Assembly (NCBI GenBank): GCA_017548275.1 | Contig: JAFZAH010000007.1 | Span: 1 to 46,592 of the forward strand | Source: Prevotella sp. | GTDB taxonomy: Bacteria; Bacteroidota; Bacteroidia; Bacteroidales; Bacteroidaceae | Direction: 5' to 3' | Length of the DNA: 46,592 nt | Shown: positions 10,388-19,377 of the stretch, one piece after another | How positions within the stretch are numbered: the stretch's first letter is position 1 | Layout: each line of letters begins with the position of its first letter | The notes under the pieces: generated by a model | The model's input: the letters and a program-made list of their open reading frames with translations, nothing else | Told to the model about the DNA's origin: nothing | The model's database searches: none | Program-made: the position numbers and the translations under genes

Positions 10388-13036
10388 ATGAAGAAAATCA
10401 TCATATTCCTCTTTTTCGCGCTGATGGCGCCCGTCTGCGTCATGGCGCAGTCATCGATGACCGACGACCAAGTCATCAAATTCGTCATCAAAGAGCATGA
10501 GAACGGCACGTCGCAAGAGCAGATAGTGACCAAACTGATGCAGCGTGGCGTTGACATCTCACAAATACGCCGTGTCAGACAGAAATTCCAGCGCATGTCG
10601 AAAGACCAGGCGTTGGGTGTATTGTCAAACGACACCCAGCGTCCAAAAGGAGACCGCTCACGCAATGGCAAAAACACCAACATCGAGGGTGAGGACCAGC
10701 GGTTGGACCGTTTCAGCAATTATGACAGCGATGACCGCTCAACGTATAAAGTGCGCGACGGCATCGTGAGCCAACGCACTTACGACGATGATGATGAACT
10801 GTTCACCGAGTTTGAGGACGAGTTAAACGACTTCATGCCTGCCGATACCGCGCAGATGTATTTGAACCTGCTGAAAAGAGTCAAGAAAGAGAAGAAAAAG
10901 GTGTTCGGACGGGACATCTTCAACAAGAAGAACCTGTCGTTCGAGCCCAACATGAATATCGCCACGCCCGCCGGATACCGTCTTGGTCCGGGCGACGCCG
11001 TATTTATCGACATCTACGGCGCCTCGCAGAAGACCATAGAGGAGACCATCTCGCCCGAGGGCACAGTCACCATCGAGGGCTTCGGTCCCGTCAACCTGTC
11101 GGGTATGACCGTAGAACAGGCCAATGCCCATCTGCGTTCGCAACTGGGCAGACGCTACCAGAGTTCGCAAATACGGTTGACGGTAGGTCAGACACGCACC
11201 ATCATGGTCAACGTGTTCGGTGAGGTGAAAGCCCCCGGCACTTACACGCTGTCAGCCTTCGCCTCGGTCTTCCACGCACTGTATATGGCTGGCGGTCCGA
11301 GCGAATTGGGTACCCTGCGTAACATCAAGGTCTATCGCCACAACCAGTTGGTGAGCACCGTCGATGTATATGACTACATTCTCAACGGCCAACTGAGCGG
11401 CAATGTGCGTCTGGCCGATAACGATGTCATCATGGTGGGCAGTTACGACTGTCTGGTCAACATCACGGGTAAGGTGAAGCGTCCCATGTGGTATGAGATG
11501 CGCAAGAACGAAAGCCTCTCGACATTGCTGAAATATGCCGGCGGTTTCACCGGCGACGCTTACAAGAGCAGTGTGCGCGTGGTACGCAAGACCGGCCGGC
11601 AGTTCTCCATCTACAACGTGGGCGAGTTTGACATGTCCACCTTCAACATGAACGACGAGGACTCCGTAAGTGTTGACAGCATCATCCAACGGTTTGAGAA
11701 CATGGTTGAGATAAAAGGAGCCGTGTTCCGTCCGGGCAAGTATCAGGTGGGAGGCGACATCACCAGCGTACACTCACTCATCCAGAACTGCGAAGGTCTG
11801 ACAGAAGAGGCATTCACCGACCATGCCGTGATGCACCGCATGCGCGCAGACCGTTCGCTCGAGGTGATTCCCGTGGACGTGCAGGGAATACTCGACGGCC
11901 GTGTGGCAGACATCCCGCTCCGCCCCAACGACGTGCTGTTTATCCCCACGAAGAAAGACATGATGGAAGAACAGACCATCACCATTCATGGCGAGGTCTA
12001 TTACCCCGGCATCTATAAATATGCGCACAACGAGACCATCGAAGACTTTATCCTTCAAGCCGGCGGACTACGCGAGACAGCATCGACCGTGAAGGTGGAT
12101 GTGGCCCGGCGTGTGACCAATCCCTCGGCTCTGGCCACCGACTCGATTATCGCACAAAACTTCAGTCTGTCGCTGAAAGACGGCTTTGTGATTGACGGTG
12201 AGCCGGGATTCGTACTGATGCCTTTCGACGAGGTGTATGTGCGCAAGAGCCCGGGTTCGTATGAGCAGCAGAATATCACCGTTGACGGCGAAGTGCTCTT
12301 CGGCGGCACCTATACCCTCTCGAAAAAGACAGCACGTCTGAGCGACGCCATTAAGGCTGCAGGCGGTGTGAACGACCGCGCCTATGCGCAGGGAGCACGT
12401 CTGGAGCGCCGCCCCAATGAGGAGGAGCGCATGAGCATGGAGCAGGCCCTGAAGAAGGAGCGCGAGCAATATGAGACCAACATCATGGAGATGATGATAA
12501 AATCGGGTAATGCCGGAGCCATTGTCCAGATGCAGCAACAGCAGCAGGAAGACAGCAAAAACGGCAATCAGAAACGAGGTCAGCAGTCGCAGTCGATGGA
12601 GAAATACGAGATTCCTGAGACTTATGCGGTGGGTATCGAACTCGACAAGGCACTGGCTAACCCCGGCGGTCGTGAAGACATCATCCTGCGCGAAGGCGAC
12701 CGCATCATTGTGCCACAATATAACGGAACGGTGAAAATCAACGGTGCGGTGATGTATCCCAACACCGTGGCTTACCGTAAAGGCAAAGGCGTGAGTTACT
12801 ACATCGGCCAAGCGGGCGGATTCTCAAGCAAGGCGAAAAAGAGCCAGACCTACATCATCTACATGAACGGCACGGTGGCGAAGGCCGGGCACAACGCCAA
12901 GCCACAACCCGGATGCCAGATAGTGGTGCCCGACAAGACGATGAACACCACATCGCTGCAACAGACGCTGAGCATCGCCACCTCGGTAGGCTCACTCGCC
13001 GCCATTATCGCCACCATCGCCAATATCATCAAATAA
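10388..13036 (+). CDS. SLBB-domain polysaccharide export protein (Wza-like)
   Basis: The 882-aa protein has a signal peptide (1-20). A polar N-terminal region is followed by a Poly_export domain at about 193-272 (YRLGPGDAVFIDIYG). I count six SLBB modules starting near residues 272 (VNVFGEVKAPGTY), 357, 439, 530, 630 and 782 (VKINGAVMYPNTV). The last 25 residues are hydrophobic. It is much longer than E. coli Wza and fits the long multi-SLBB proteins of Bacteroidota. It should form the periplasmic and outer-membrane polysaccharide conduit. A Gln-rich insert (QMQQQQQ, near 715-720) interrupts the spacing between SLBB 5 and 6. It pairs with the Wzz-like gene 9 bp downstream. Confidence 0.92.
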   Translation: MKKIIIFLFFALMAPVCVMAQSSMTDDQVIKFVIKEHENGTSQEQIVTKLMQRGVDISQIRRVRQKFQRMSKDQALGVLSNDTQRPKGDRSRNGKNTNIEGEDQRLDRFSNYDSDDRSTYKVRDGIVSQRTYDDDDELFTEFEDELNDFMPADTAQMYLNLLKRVKKEKKKVFGRDIFNKKNLSFEPNMNIATPAGYRLGPGDAVFIDIYGASQKTIEETISPEGTVTIEGFGPVNLSGMTVEQANAHLRSQLGRRYQSSQIRLTVGQTRTIMVNVFGEVKAPGTYTLSAFASVFHALYMAGGPSELGTLRNIKVYRHNQLVSTVDVYDYILNGQLSGNVRLADNDVIMVGSYDCLVNITGKVKRPMWYEMRKNESLSTLLKYAGGFTGDAYKSSVRVVRKTGRQFSIYNVGEFDMSTFNMNDEDSVSVDSIIQRFENMVEIKGAVFRPGKYQVGGDITSVHSLIQNCEGLTEEAFTDHAVMHRMRADRSLEVIPVDVQGILDGRVADIPLRPNDVLFIPTKKDMMEEQTITIHGEVYYPGIYKYAHNETIEDFILQAGGLRETASTVKVDVARRVTNPSALATDSIIAQNFSLSLKDGFVIDGEPGFVLMPFDEVYVRKSPGSYEQQNITVDGEVLFGGTYTLSKKTARLSDAIKAAGGVNDRAYAQGARLERRPNEEERMSMEQALKKEREQYETNIMEMMIKSGNAGAIVQMQQQQQEDSKNGNQKRGQQSQSMEKYEIPETYAVGIELDKALANPGGREDIILREGDRIIVPQYNGTVKINGAVMYPNTVAYRKGKGVSYYIGQAGGFSSKAKKSQTYIIYMNGTVAKAGHNAKPQPGCQIVVPDKTMNTTSLQQTLSIATSVGSLAAIIATIANIIK

Positions 13037-13045
13037 CACAGAGGT

Positions 13046-14185
13046 ATGGACAAGACACGTATCGACATAGGAGGCATCCTGAAACTGATAAAGAAACGCA
13101 AATGGACGTTTTGCAAGTCCATGGGCATCGCCTTGGTCATCGGACTGGTCATCGGTTTCAGCATGCCTAAGCAATACACATCGAGTGTGCAACTGGCTCC
13201 GGAGACCAGCCGCACCGGACTGAGTGGTGATCTCAATTCGATAGCGTCCATGGTAGGAGTGAACCTGAACAACATGAACAAGACGAATGACGCGTTCTAT
13301 CCGAAGATGTATCCCAACATCTGCGCCTCCAACGATTTTGTCATCCCCTTGTGGAACATGCAGGTGAAGACCATCGACGGCAGCCTCAACACTACGCTCT
13401 ACGACTATCTGGCTCACCATCAGAAGCAACCATGGTGGTGGTCGGGCATCGGTGCCATCGCCTCGCTCTTCGGCAGCAGCGACGACAACAGCGGTGTGAA
13501 GAAGAAGATACTTGACCCGCGCACCGACGTGGACCCGTTCCACCTGACCAGTGAGCAGAGCAAGGTGGCGGGCGCAATCAGAAGCATGATTAAATGTTCG
13601 GTGGACAAAAAGACGGATGTCATCTCCATCACTGTCACTGCGCAAGATCCGATGGTGGCAGCCCTTTTGGCAGATACTGTGCACAAGGCATTGCAGGTAT
13701 TCATCACCGACTACCGCACCACCAAGGCCCGCCAGGATTTGGAATACATGGAGAGACTTTTCGACGAGGCGCGCACAGAGTATGAGCAGGCACGGTTGCG
13801 TTACACCTCATACGCTGACTCGAACAGCGACCTGGTGTTGGAATCGTATAAGGCCAAGCAGGAGGATTTGGAAAACAACATGCAACTGCGCTATAACATC
13901 TACTCACAGATGGCCCAACGTGTGGAACTGGCAAAAGCAAAGGTACAGGAGGAGACACCCGCTTTCAGCGTGATACAGTCAGCCACCGTACCTCTTAAAA
14001 AAAGCAAGCCAAAACGTATGACCATCGCTTTAGGACTGATGATGCTCACCTTCATCGGCACCCTGCTCTGGCTCATCAACAAAGAACAAGATGAAGAAGA
14101 GAAAAAGGTAAAGCCAGCGGCTGTCGCTGAAGAAGAGGAAGAAGATGTGATTGTAGAGTTGAAAGAGGAGGAGAATAAGAAGTAG
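13046..14185 (+). CDS. Wzz-family chain-length determinant protein
   Basis: The 379-aa protein has TM segments near 27-45 and 325-344 flanking a periplasmic region with a coiled-coil stretch (about 230-300). This is the classical Wzz/PCP topology. There is no Walker-type tyrosine kinase domain; the cytoplasmic tail is short and very acidic (EEEEEDVIVELKEEE). It would set polymer length together with the polymerase and the SLBB exporter. GAGGT lies just before the ATG. The TAG stop runs directly into an AGTTAAR micro-repeat tract. Confidence 0.9.
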   Translation: MDKTRIDIGGILKLIKKRKWTFCKSMGIALVIGLVIGFSMPKQYTSSVQLAPETSRTGLSGDLNSIASMVGVNLNNMNKTNDAFYPKMYPNICASNDFVIPLWNMQVKTIDGSLNTTLYDYLAHHQKQPWWWSGIGAIASLFGSSDDNSGVKKKILDPRTDVDPFHLTSEQSKVAGAIRSMIKCSVDKKTDVISITVTAQDPMVAALLADTVHKALQVFITDYRTTKARQDLEYMERLFDEARTEYEQARLRYTSYADSNSDLVLESYKAKQEDLENNMQLRYNIYSQMAQRVELAKAKVQEETPAFSVIQSATVPLKKSKPKRMTIALGLMMLTFIGTLLWLINKEQDEEEKKVKPAAVAEEEEEDVIVELKEEENKK

Positions 14186-14219
14186 TTAAGGGAGTTAAGG
14201 AAGTTAAAGAAGTTAAGCC
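14184..14219 (+). repeat. AGTTAAGG micro-repeat tract at the Wzz stop codon
   Basis: Four short direct repeats (AGTTAAGGG, AGTTAAGGA, AGTTAAAGA, AGTTAAGCC) begin within the TAG stop. The last unit and the following bases (GCC..TA.TTCAC) resemble those at 44918-44938. Confidence 0.85.
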
Positions 14220-14258
14220 TCTACTTCACTATTGAGAGTGTGGCAGAGATATATCATT

Positions 14259-14305
14259 AAGCCGTTACTTCACGATTAGGGAAGTAGCGGCTTAATTTTG
14301 TGTTT
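14259..14305 (+). terminator. terminator between convergent Wzz and TIM-barrel genes
   Basis: AAGCCGTTACTTC (14259-14271) pairs with GAAGTAGCGGCTT (14281-14293). The stem is 13 bp with one G-U pair and a 9-nt loop, followed by AATTTTGTGTTT. It ends the plus-strand operon and may also insulate the convergent minus operon. Confidence 0.85.
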
Positions 14306-14316
14306 ATGATGCTCTA

Positions 14317-15492
14317 TTATCTCAATTTTAATAGGAGAATGTCGCCGGGAAAGACGATATAAAAGGGTTCCATGGGCTCTTCCTTCAACGATTTGGTAAG
14401 GTGGCACGGCAGATTGTTCAGGGTAGAGAGGTCCACCCTCATGTCGCGCTTATAATCTTTATTGAGGATGGCGAGATAGAGATGTCCGTCTTTTTCTATT
14501 TCAGACACGACCGCTCCGTTTTTGCCGGTGACCTTCAATTGACGGATATTGACAGGTGCGGTTTCGAGTTTTTTCGCACCTTGCGCCACCACGCCCAGAT
14601 GATAGACGGAGCGCACCTTCGCCCCATAGAAAAGGCGGGCCACAGAGCGGAGTTCGCGGTTCATCTCCTGCACGAGCGCATAAGTATTCGTCTTTCTGCC
14701 TTCTGTATCGACGGGCGCGTCATGGAAATTGAAATTGGGATTTTTACCGGGAGTCCAATACGTGAAATACTGTATGGCTTGCGCGCCATAGACCAGATTG
14801 GCGTAAATCTGCAAACGGAGCGACCCCATGGTGGGTTTGGGATATTTGGCATGGGGCACTGAGAGAACGAACCCCCAGAAGGGTTTTCCCGACGTGAGGC
14901 TCTCCTGACGCACCATCTCGAGCGTGTGATACCATGTCTCTCGAATGCCGCTGGTCAGTATGGGATAGAAATCGAACGAAATCTGTTGACACGACGTGGC
15001 AGAAGCCGTTTTCAGGTATTCGGGATAAGTGCGTGTTTTCGCTGCGGGGAGTATTTTTTGCGGTTCGCTATAGGGCAGCAGGTTGATGTAGAAACAATGC
15101 GTGTTGTCAACCGCTTTCAGTCGTTCTATCTCTTTTTGACGTGCTTTTATCTCGGGGGCTGACGGCTCGTCTTGCATAAAATAGCCGAAGAAACCCTGCT
15201 CGCGCTTCAATGTGTTGGCTGTTTGCGTTGGCGATGATACCATTTCCGGACATTTACCCAGCACCCTGATGCCATATTTATTGGCTATACGGCATGCCCG
15301 GACCAATGTCTGTGTTGAACTGTACGGAAACAAACTGACATTGAACCCGCATTCGCTCATGACGCGGAAATTCTCATCACTGGTATTATTCTCCGGCACG
15401 CCCCAATAGCCGATGACAGGCATCTCATCATTGGCGGCAAAAAGAGAAATGCTGCTCACAAATAGCAACAATATATAAATGATATGTTTCAT
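14317..15492 (-). CDS. secreted TIM-barrel glycosidase-like protein
   Basis: The 391-aa protein has a signal peptide (1-19, ending SLFA). The core reads as a (beta/alpha)8 barrel: VIGYWGVPENN, then GFFGYFMQDEPSAPE near 100-114, whose DEP fits a catalytic acid on strand 4, then YFTYWTPG near 245. A small C-terminal beta domain (about 300-391) contains LYLAILNKDY. The pattern resembles GH42-like or clan GH-A beta-galactosidase-type proteins of Bacteroidota, but I cannot place it in a numbered family. It is the last gene of the minus polysaccharide block, 98 bp after the GT2 gene. That suggests trimming or turnover of the polysaccharide made here; this is inference. Confidence 0.65.
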   Translation of the reverse strand: MKHIIYILLLFVSSISLFAANDEMPVIGYWGVPENNTSDENFRVMSECGFNVSLFPYSSTQTLVRACRIANKYGIRVLGKCPEMVSSPTQTANTLKREQGFFGYFMQDEPSAPEIKARQKEIERLKAVDNTHCFYINLLPYSEPQKILPAAKTRTYPEYLKTASATSCQQISFDFYPILTSGIRETWYHTLEMVRQESLTSGKPFWGFVLSVPHAKYPKPTMGSLRLQIYANLVYGAQAIQYFTYWTPGKNPNFNFHDAPVDTEGRKTNTYALVQEMNRELRSVARLFYGAKVRSVYHLGVVAQGAKKLETAPVNIRQLKVTGKNGAVVSEIEKDGHLYLAILNKDYKRDMRVDLSTLNNLPCHLTKSLKEEPMEPFYIVFPGDILLLKLR

Positions 15493-15567
15493 CTTATTAA
15501 ATATCCACCTTTACACTCACGAAGCGAGAGAGAAGATGCTTTGGAATATTAAATTATATCAGACAAT

Positions 15568-15605
15568 CATTAAATCTCAAACCTCAAATCTCAAACCTCA
15601 AACCC
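15568..15605 (-). repeat. TTTGAGRTT micro-repeat tract overlapping the GT2 stop codon
   Basis: On the minus strand, units of TTTGAGGTTTGAGATTTGAG run from within the last codons of the GT2 gene (its TGA is at 15593-15591) through about 15568. The stop is therefore part of the repeat. The rest of the 98-bp gap to the next gene shows no other feature. Confidence 0.8.
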
Positions 15606-16376
15606 TAATTCCTTCCTCTTTGGATACCCGTAGAAGAAGCCGAATTTCCTCCAATAGGCGATATGGCTCTTGATGAAGATTTTAGCATATTTTTTATTGG
15701 AACGCGCACGGCGAGTGCCCTTATATGCGACGGTGGCCTTGGGGTAGTAAACCACCTCAAAACCCTGTTGACGGATACGCGTACACCAGTCGAGGTCTTC
15801 GGCATACATGAAGAAACGCTCATCCAGTCCTTCCGTCGCCTGATAGGCTTTACGTGACACCATGATAAACGCTCCGATAATCCAATCTACCGTCTGTACC
15901 TTTGTGTAGTCCATGTCATGGTTCAGGACGCTTGTCTTGCGCCCTATCAACCGGCGTGTCTGCCTCCACACAAACCGCGGCAGAGTGACATACGGGCGGG
16001 CGGTGTCTTGAATGTTTCCCTCATTGTCGTGCATCAACGGTGCGATGGCGCCTATCTCCGGGTGGTCTGCCATAAATGAAATCAGCTCGTCGATATCAGA
16101 CTCGAACACACAATCAGAGTTCATGATAGCGAGGTATTCCCCCTGTGCCCGTTTCAGTCCCTCGTTCATGGCGTATGCAAAGCCGCCGTTTCGTTCGTTG
16201 AATATCCATTTCACATTATCGGCAAACGTGCCGATATTCATTTTCTGCTGCTCATCGTAGCACGAATTGGAGGATACAATGATTTCTGAGGGAACGCTGA
16301 TGTGCATTCTCAATGAATCGACGCATTTCCGTATTTCTTCGATGCTGTGATATTCTACAATGATAACAGATAACAT
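15591..16376 (-). CDS. GT2-family glycosyltransferase (rhamnosyltransferase-like)
   Basis: The 261-aa protein has a GT-A fold: LSVIIVEYHSIEEIRKCVDSL at the N-terminus, the metal-binding motif at IMNSDCVFESD near 92-102, and MYAEDLDWCTRIRQ near 205, the usual ED catalytic region. FFMYAEDLDWC is typical of rhamnosyltransferase-type GT2 enzymes. No TM segments are seen, so it should act at the cytoplasmic face on lipid-linked repeat units. The acceptor and donor sugars cannot be inferred. The C-terminal residues GFEV and the stop lie in a micro-repeat. A 50-bp gap separates it from the GT4 gene upstream. Confidence 0.88.
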   Translation of the reverse strand: MLSVIIVEYHSIEEIRKCVDSLRMHISVPSEIIVSSNSCYDEQQKMNIGTFADNVKWIFNERNGGFAYAMNEGLKRAQGEYLAIMNSDCVFESDIDELISFMADHPEIGAIAPLMHDNEGNIQDTARPYVTLPRFVWRQTRRLIGRKTSVLNHDMDYTKVQTVDWIIGAFIMVSRKAYQATEGLDERFFMYAEDLDWCTRIRQQGFEVVYYPKATVAYKGTRRARSNKKYAKIFIKSHIAYWRKFGFFYGYPKRKELGFEV

Positions 16377-16426
16377 GAGATTGTGAGGTCTTAGTTCTAT
16401 GAATTACTACGTAAATCTGGGATTAC

Positions 16427-17608
16427 TTAAGTATTTTGTTGTTGGGGTGATTGACGGTGGGAGGCGTAGAGAGAAGTAAGGTCTTCAGCAATCTTTTTCC
16501 AGGAGAGGGCACCGGAGTTGTAATCACGGTGAATCTCTTCCGCATAGGATGTCAGGAGGGAGGGAGAGCGCCACATCTGACAGATGGCATCCGCCAACGC
16601 GACAACATCTTTCTCCTTGACGATGAGCCCGTGATGCTGATGACGAACCATCTCGGGCAACCCGCCCACATTGGTGGCAATCGCCGGTTTGTCGAAGGCG
16701 AACGCCGACATGATAACTCCGCTCTGTGTGGCATCGGTATAGGGACAGACCACAAAGGCGGCATTGCGGATGAGCGCCACCAACTCGCTGTCTGGTATGA
16801 AGCGATTGCGGATGTCGATATAGTCGAGTGCCTGATAACGGCTGATGTCGAAGTGGTATTTGCCTCCGCCGACGACAATCAGTTTACAGTCGGGGCAAGA
16901 GGCATGCACTCTCTCCATAGCAGGCAACAGATAGTCGAGTCCTTTGTAAGGCGATATCTTACCTGCAAAGAGGATATAACTGCCCTCTTTCGGCACAGAA
17001 GTCTTGTCGGGCTCCACGGTGCGGAGATAGGTATAGCAACTGATGCGGCTGTCCGTGACACGGTCTTCCCGCAATTTGTAATAACCGATGAACTCCTGCC
17101 GTTGCGCACCGTTCAGGATGATGAAACGTGGCACGAGATGGAAAGCGAACCACCGTCGGAGTCTGACAATGCGTGTGTTGAGTCCCGTATGCGGCAAGGG
17201 GTCGTGCACCGTGAGTATCATCTTTTTACGGAGGAAGTAGAGTACCAACTCGTAGAGATTAGGCGGCCACACCAGATGAAGGACATCAAACTTGTTGCGG
17301 ATGAGAAAGCGCAACAGCAGGAAATTGGTCCATAACGCCTTCAATGCCCACAGTTTGCCGCTGGTGTTCACCACATAGCATTTGTCCAAATCAATGAATC
17401 CCTCGAGTTTTTTGAACTCCGGATAGATATCCGTGGCCTTGAAGATGCCCGAGCGAGGATGAATGGCAGGGAAATTGAACGCCGGACCCTGCACGAAACG
17501 GGGATTGACCTCGAGGATATAAGTAATATCGCCGAGTTTCTGCGCTTCATGCAGATACGACAAGTCGATGTCTGACAGTTGTATTTTTCCCAAATATGCT
17601 GTTTTCAT
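16427..17608 (-). CDS. GT4-family glycosyltransferase
   Basis: The 393-aa protein has two Rossmann-like halves (GT-B fold). ILTVHDPLPHTG near 135 is in the acceptor half. The donor half has ILFAGKISPYKGLDYLLPA near 215 and the nucleotide-sugar motif SGVIMSAFAFDKPAIATNVG near 295, followed by GLPEMV. It is cytoplasmic, acting in stepwise assembly of the surface polysaccharide repeat unit. It lies in the minus block 12 bp after a GT2 gene, in the same operon. Confidence 0.9.
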   Translation of the reverse strand: MKTAYLGKIQLSDIDLSYLHEAQKLGDITYILEVNPRFVQGPAFNFPAIHPRSGIFKATDIYPEFKKLEGFIDLDKCYVVNTSGKLWALKALWTNFLLLRFLIRNKFDVLHLVWPPNLYELVLYFLRKKMILTVHDPLPHTGLNTRIVRLRRWFAFHLVPRFIILNGAQRQEFIGYYKLREDRVTDSRISCYTYLRTVEPDKTSVPKEGSYILFAGKISPYKGLDYLLPAMERVHASCPDCKLIVVGGGKYHFDISRYQALDYIDIRNRFIPDSELVALIRNAAFVVCPYTDATQSGVIMSAFAFDKPAIATNVGGLPEMVRHQHHGLIVKEKDVVALADAICQMWRSPSLLTSYAEEIHRDYNSGALSWKKIAEDLTSLYASHRQSPQQQNT

Positions 17609-17620
17609 ATCCTTGAGGGG

Positions 17621-18508
17621 TTATTCGATAGTGGATTTGATATGGCAGATGACCGCTTTCAGTATGTCGATATCGGTCTTGCCGCCACCTTTCAACAGTC
17701 TTTTGACTTTTGCGCTGAAGAGCCGTGTACGGTAATAACGGATGTAGTTTTTGACAGTCTGCCGCTCGGCAATGCCCCGTTTTTTATGGACCGCCACCGT
17801 TGAAGACACCATTTTCATTTCGGTGTCTAAATTCATCGGGCGGTTCAGCGCAAGATGGAGATAGCGTAGATGACCGTTGTACTTGAACCGTGGTCCGAAC
17901 AACTGCCTCATGCGCCAGTGGATGTCATCTTCCTCGCCATACATGAAGATGTCCTCATCGAAAAGCCCTGCTTCGATGAATTTCTCCTTACGGATGAAAA
18001 AGCAGGAGCCTTGCAGGTACATCGATTTCGGACAGTACCATCCGAATTTGTTGCATACCTTCGAGGCAAGGGGTATGAGATAGCCGTTCATGGTGCGGGA
18101 ACAATCGAAGGAAAGCGGACTCTTGACATTCTCGGCCAACATCTGCCGCATACCATACATGCACAGTCGATCATCTTGTGCAAAAGCATCCAGTGCCGTT
18201 TTGAACACCGGTTCGCACAACCTCACATCGGGATTCATCACCATGACGACGGGAGCCGTAGCGCGTCGGATGCCCACATTGTTCCCTTGTCCGTATCCGC
18301 CGTTATGGGTGTTTCGGATGAGTGTTATGTCGGAGCCATAGGTGTCATTAAGTCTCTTGAACATCTCGTCGCTTTGGGGGCTATTATCCACGACGATTAT
18401 CTCCAACTCGTCTTTGGGAATATCGCAGTGTTCCCACACGGATTGGAGACAGTCGTAGATATCCTTCTCCGACTGATAGGTCACGATGATGAGCGACAAG
18501 CGTTTCAT
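17621..18508 (-). CDS. GT2-family glycosyltransferase
   Basis: The 295-aa protein begins RLSLIIVTYQSEKDIYDCLQ, the GT2 nucleotide-binding strand. IIVVDNSPQSDE follows near 40. MVMNPDVRL near 92 is the metal-binding region. MYGEEDDIHWRM near 190 is the catalytic acidic cluster. It overlaps the upstream gene by 4 bp (ATGA), indicating translational coupling. Donor and acceptor are unknown. Confidence 0.9.
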   Translation of the reverse strand: MKRLSLIIVTYQSEKDIYDCLQSVWEHCDIPKDELEIIVVDNSPQSDEMFKRLNDTYGSDITLIRNTHNGGYGQGNNVGIRRATAPVVMVMNPDVRLCEPVFKTALDAFAQDDRLCMYGMRQMLAENVKSPLSFDCSRTMNGYLIPLASKVCNKFGWYCPKSMYLQGSCFFIRKEKFIEAGLFDEDIFMYGEEDDIHWRMRQLFGPRFKYNGHLRYLHLALNRPMNLDTEMKMVSSTVAVHKKRGIAERQTVKNYIRYYRTRLFSAKVKRLLKGGGKTDIDILKAVICHIKSTIE

Positions 18509-19377
18509 TTGCTTTTGATTTTGAACTTGAATCCGTCAACCGTCCCTTTGAAGGCGGCCTTCAACTTGGCCCATTTCTTATCCTCGACCAGCAAGACACC
18601 TTTGAGGATATAGTTGAAGCAGTATTGCTTGACGATATGCCTGAGCAACTTGCCGGGATGATGATAACGGCGCCATGTGATGATATGGTTGCGGAAGATG
18701 CCATACACACGTTTAGGGCTATAGCCGTAGCCGTGTATCTTGATGCCGAGAATCTTCTTGTACCGGGGTTCTCCGAACACCTGTATCAGGTTGCTCTCCT
18801 GATCCATGTATGCCTCATACCCCTTTTCTCGGATGCGGTAGCAGAAATCGAAGTCGATGGCATCGACGAAGAAATCCTCGCAATATCCGCCGGCCTCGTT
18901 TAAGAGTTCTATCGGGATAAGCAAGCCCGATGTGATGATGGCTATACTCGGAATGAATCCCGTTTTCTCATTCTTCTGGTCTTGTTGTCTGTTGGGCACA
19001 GGACCGCAGATGCAGAGACCGTCATTAGCCCACTTATCCTGAACACGGGAGAGATACGCCCCGAAATCCTCAAAGCGCGAGTCCTGATCCATGGTCAGCA
19101 CCACATCATATCCATGTTCCTGCGCATATTTCCATCCTCGGTTCAACGCGTAAGACATGCCTTTGTTCTCGCCCCATCCTTCGATGACTATATTGTCGAA
19201 ATGCTGACGGAGGAACTCCTCTGTCTTGGCATTGTCGGGCGCGGGTGTGTTGTCCCAGACCAACACCTCCCCTACCCTGTCGGCAAAAGCGCTGATGTTC
19301 TCTTGCAACAGGGTCAGGTCGGGGTGGTATGTCACCACCACGGCGAGTATTTTCATATCGTTGTTCGTGTCAGGCAT
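18505..19377 (-). CDS. GT2-family rhamnosyltransferase-like glycosyltransferase
   Basis: The 290-aa frame starts at 19377, overlapping the flippase stop by 8 bp. A second ATG at 19356 (MKILAVVVTYHPD) starts exactly at the conserved domain and avoids the overlap, so the true start is uncertain. Motifs are VLVWDNTPAPDN near 40, VVLTMDQDSRFED near 95 and FFVDAIDFDFCYRIREKG near 170. The MDQDS motif is typical of dTDP-rhamnosyltransferases; the sugar assignment is inferred. It overlaps the next gene by ATGA. Confidence 0.88.
   Translation of the reverse strand: MPDTNNDMKILAVVVTYHPDLTLLQENISAFADRVGEVLVWDNTPAPDNAKTEEFLRQHFDNIVIEGWGENKGMSYALNRGWKYAQEHGYDVVLTMDQDSRFEDFGAYLSRVQDKWANDGLCICGPVPNRQQDQKNEKTGFIPSIAIITSGLLIPIELLNEAGGYCEDFFVDAIDFDFCYRIREKGYEAYMDQESNLIQVFGEPRYKKILGIKIHGYGYSPKRVYGIFRNHIITWRRYHHPGKLLRHIVKQYCFNYILKGVLLVEDKKWAKLKAAFKGTVDGFKFKIKSK

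Noticed and set aside
12510-12560. CAG-rich stretch in the SLBB gene as a programmed slippage site
   Set aside because: The frame is continuous, and the repeat simply encodes a short Gln run between domains.
16451-17335. Plus-strand open frame of 294 aa opposite the GT4 gene
   Set aside because: The minus frame has clear GT-B motifs and operon context; the antisense frame has no recognisable domain.
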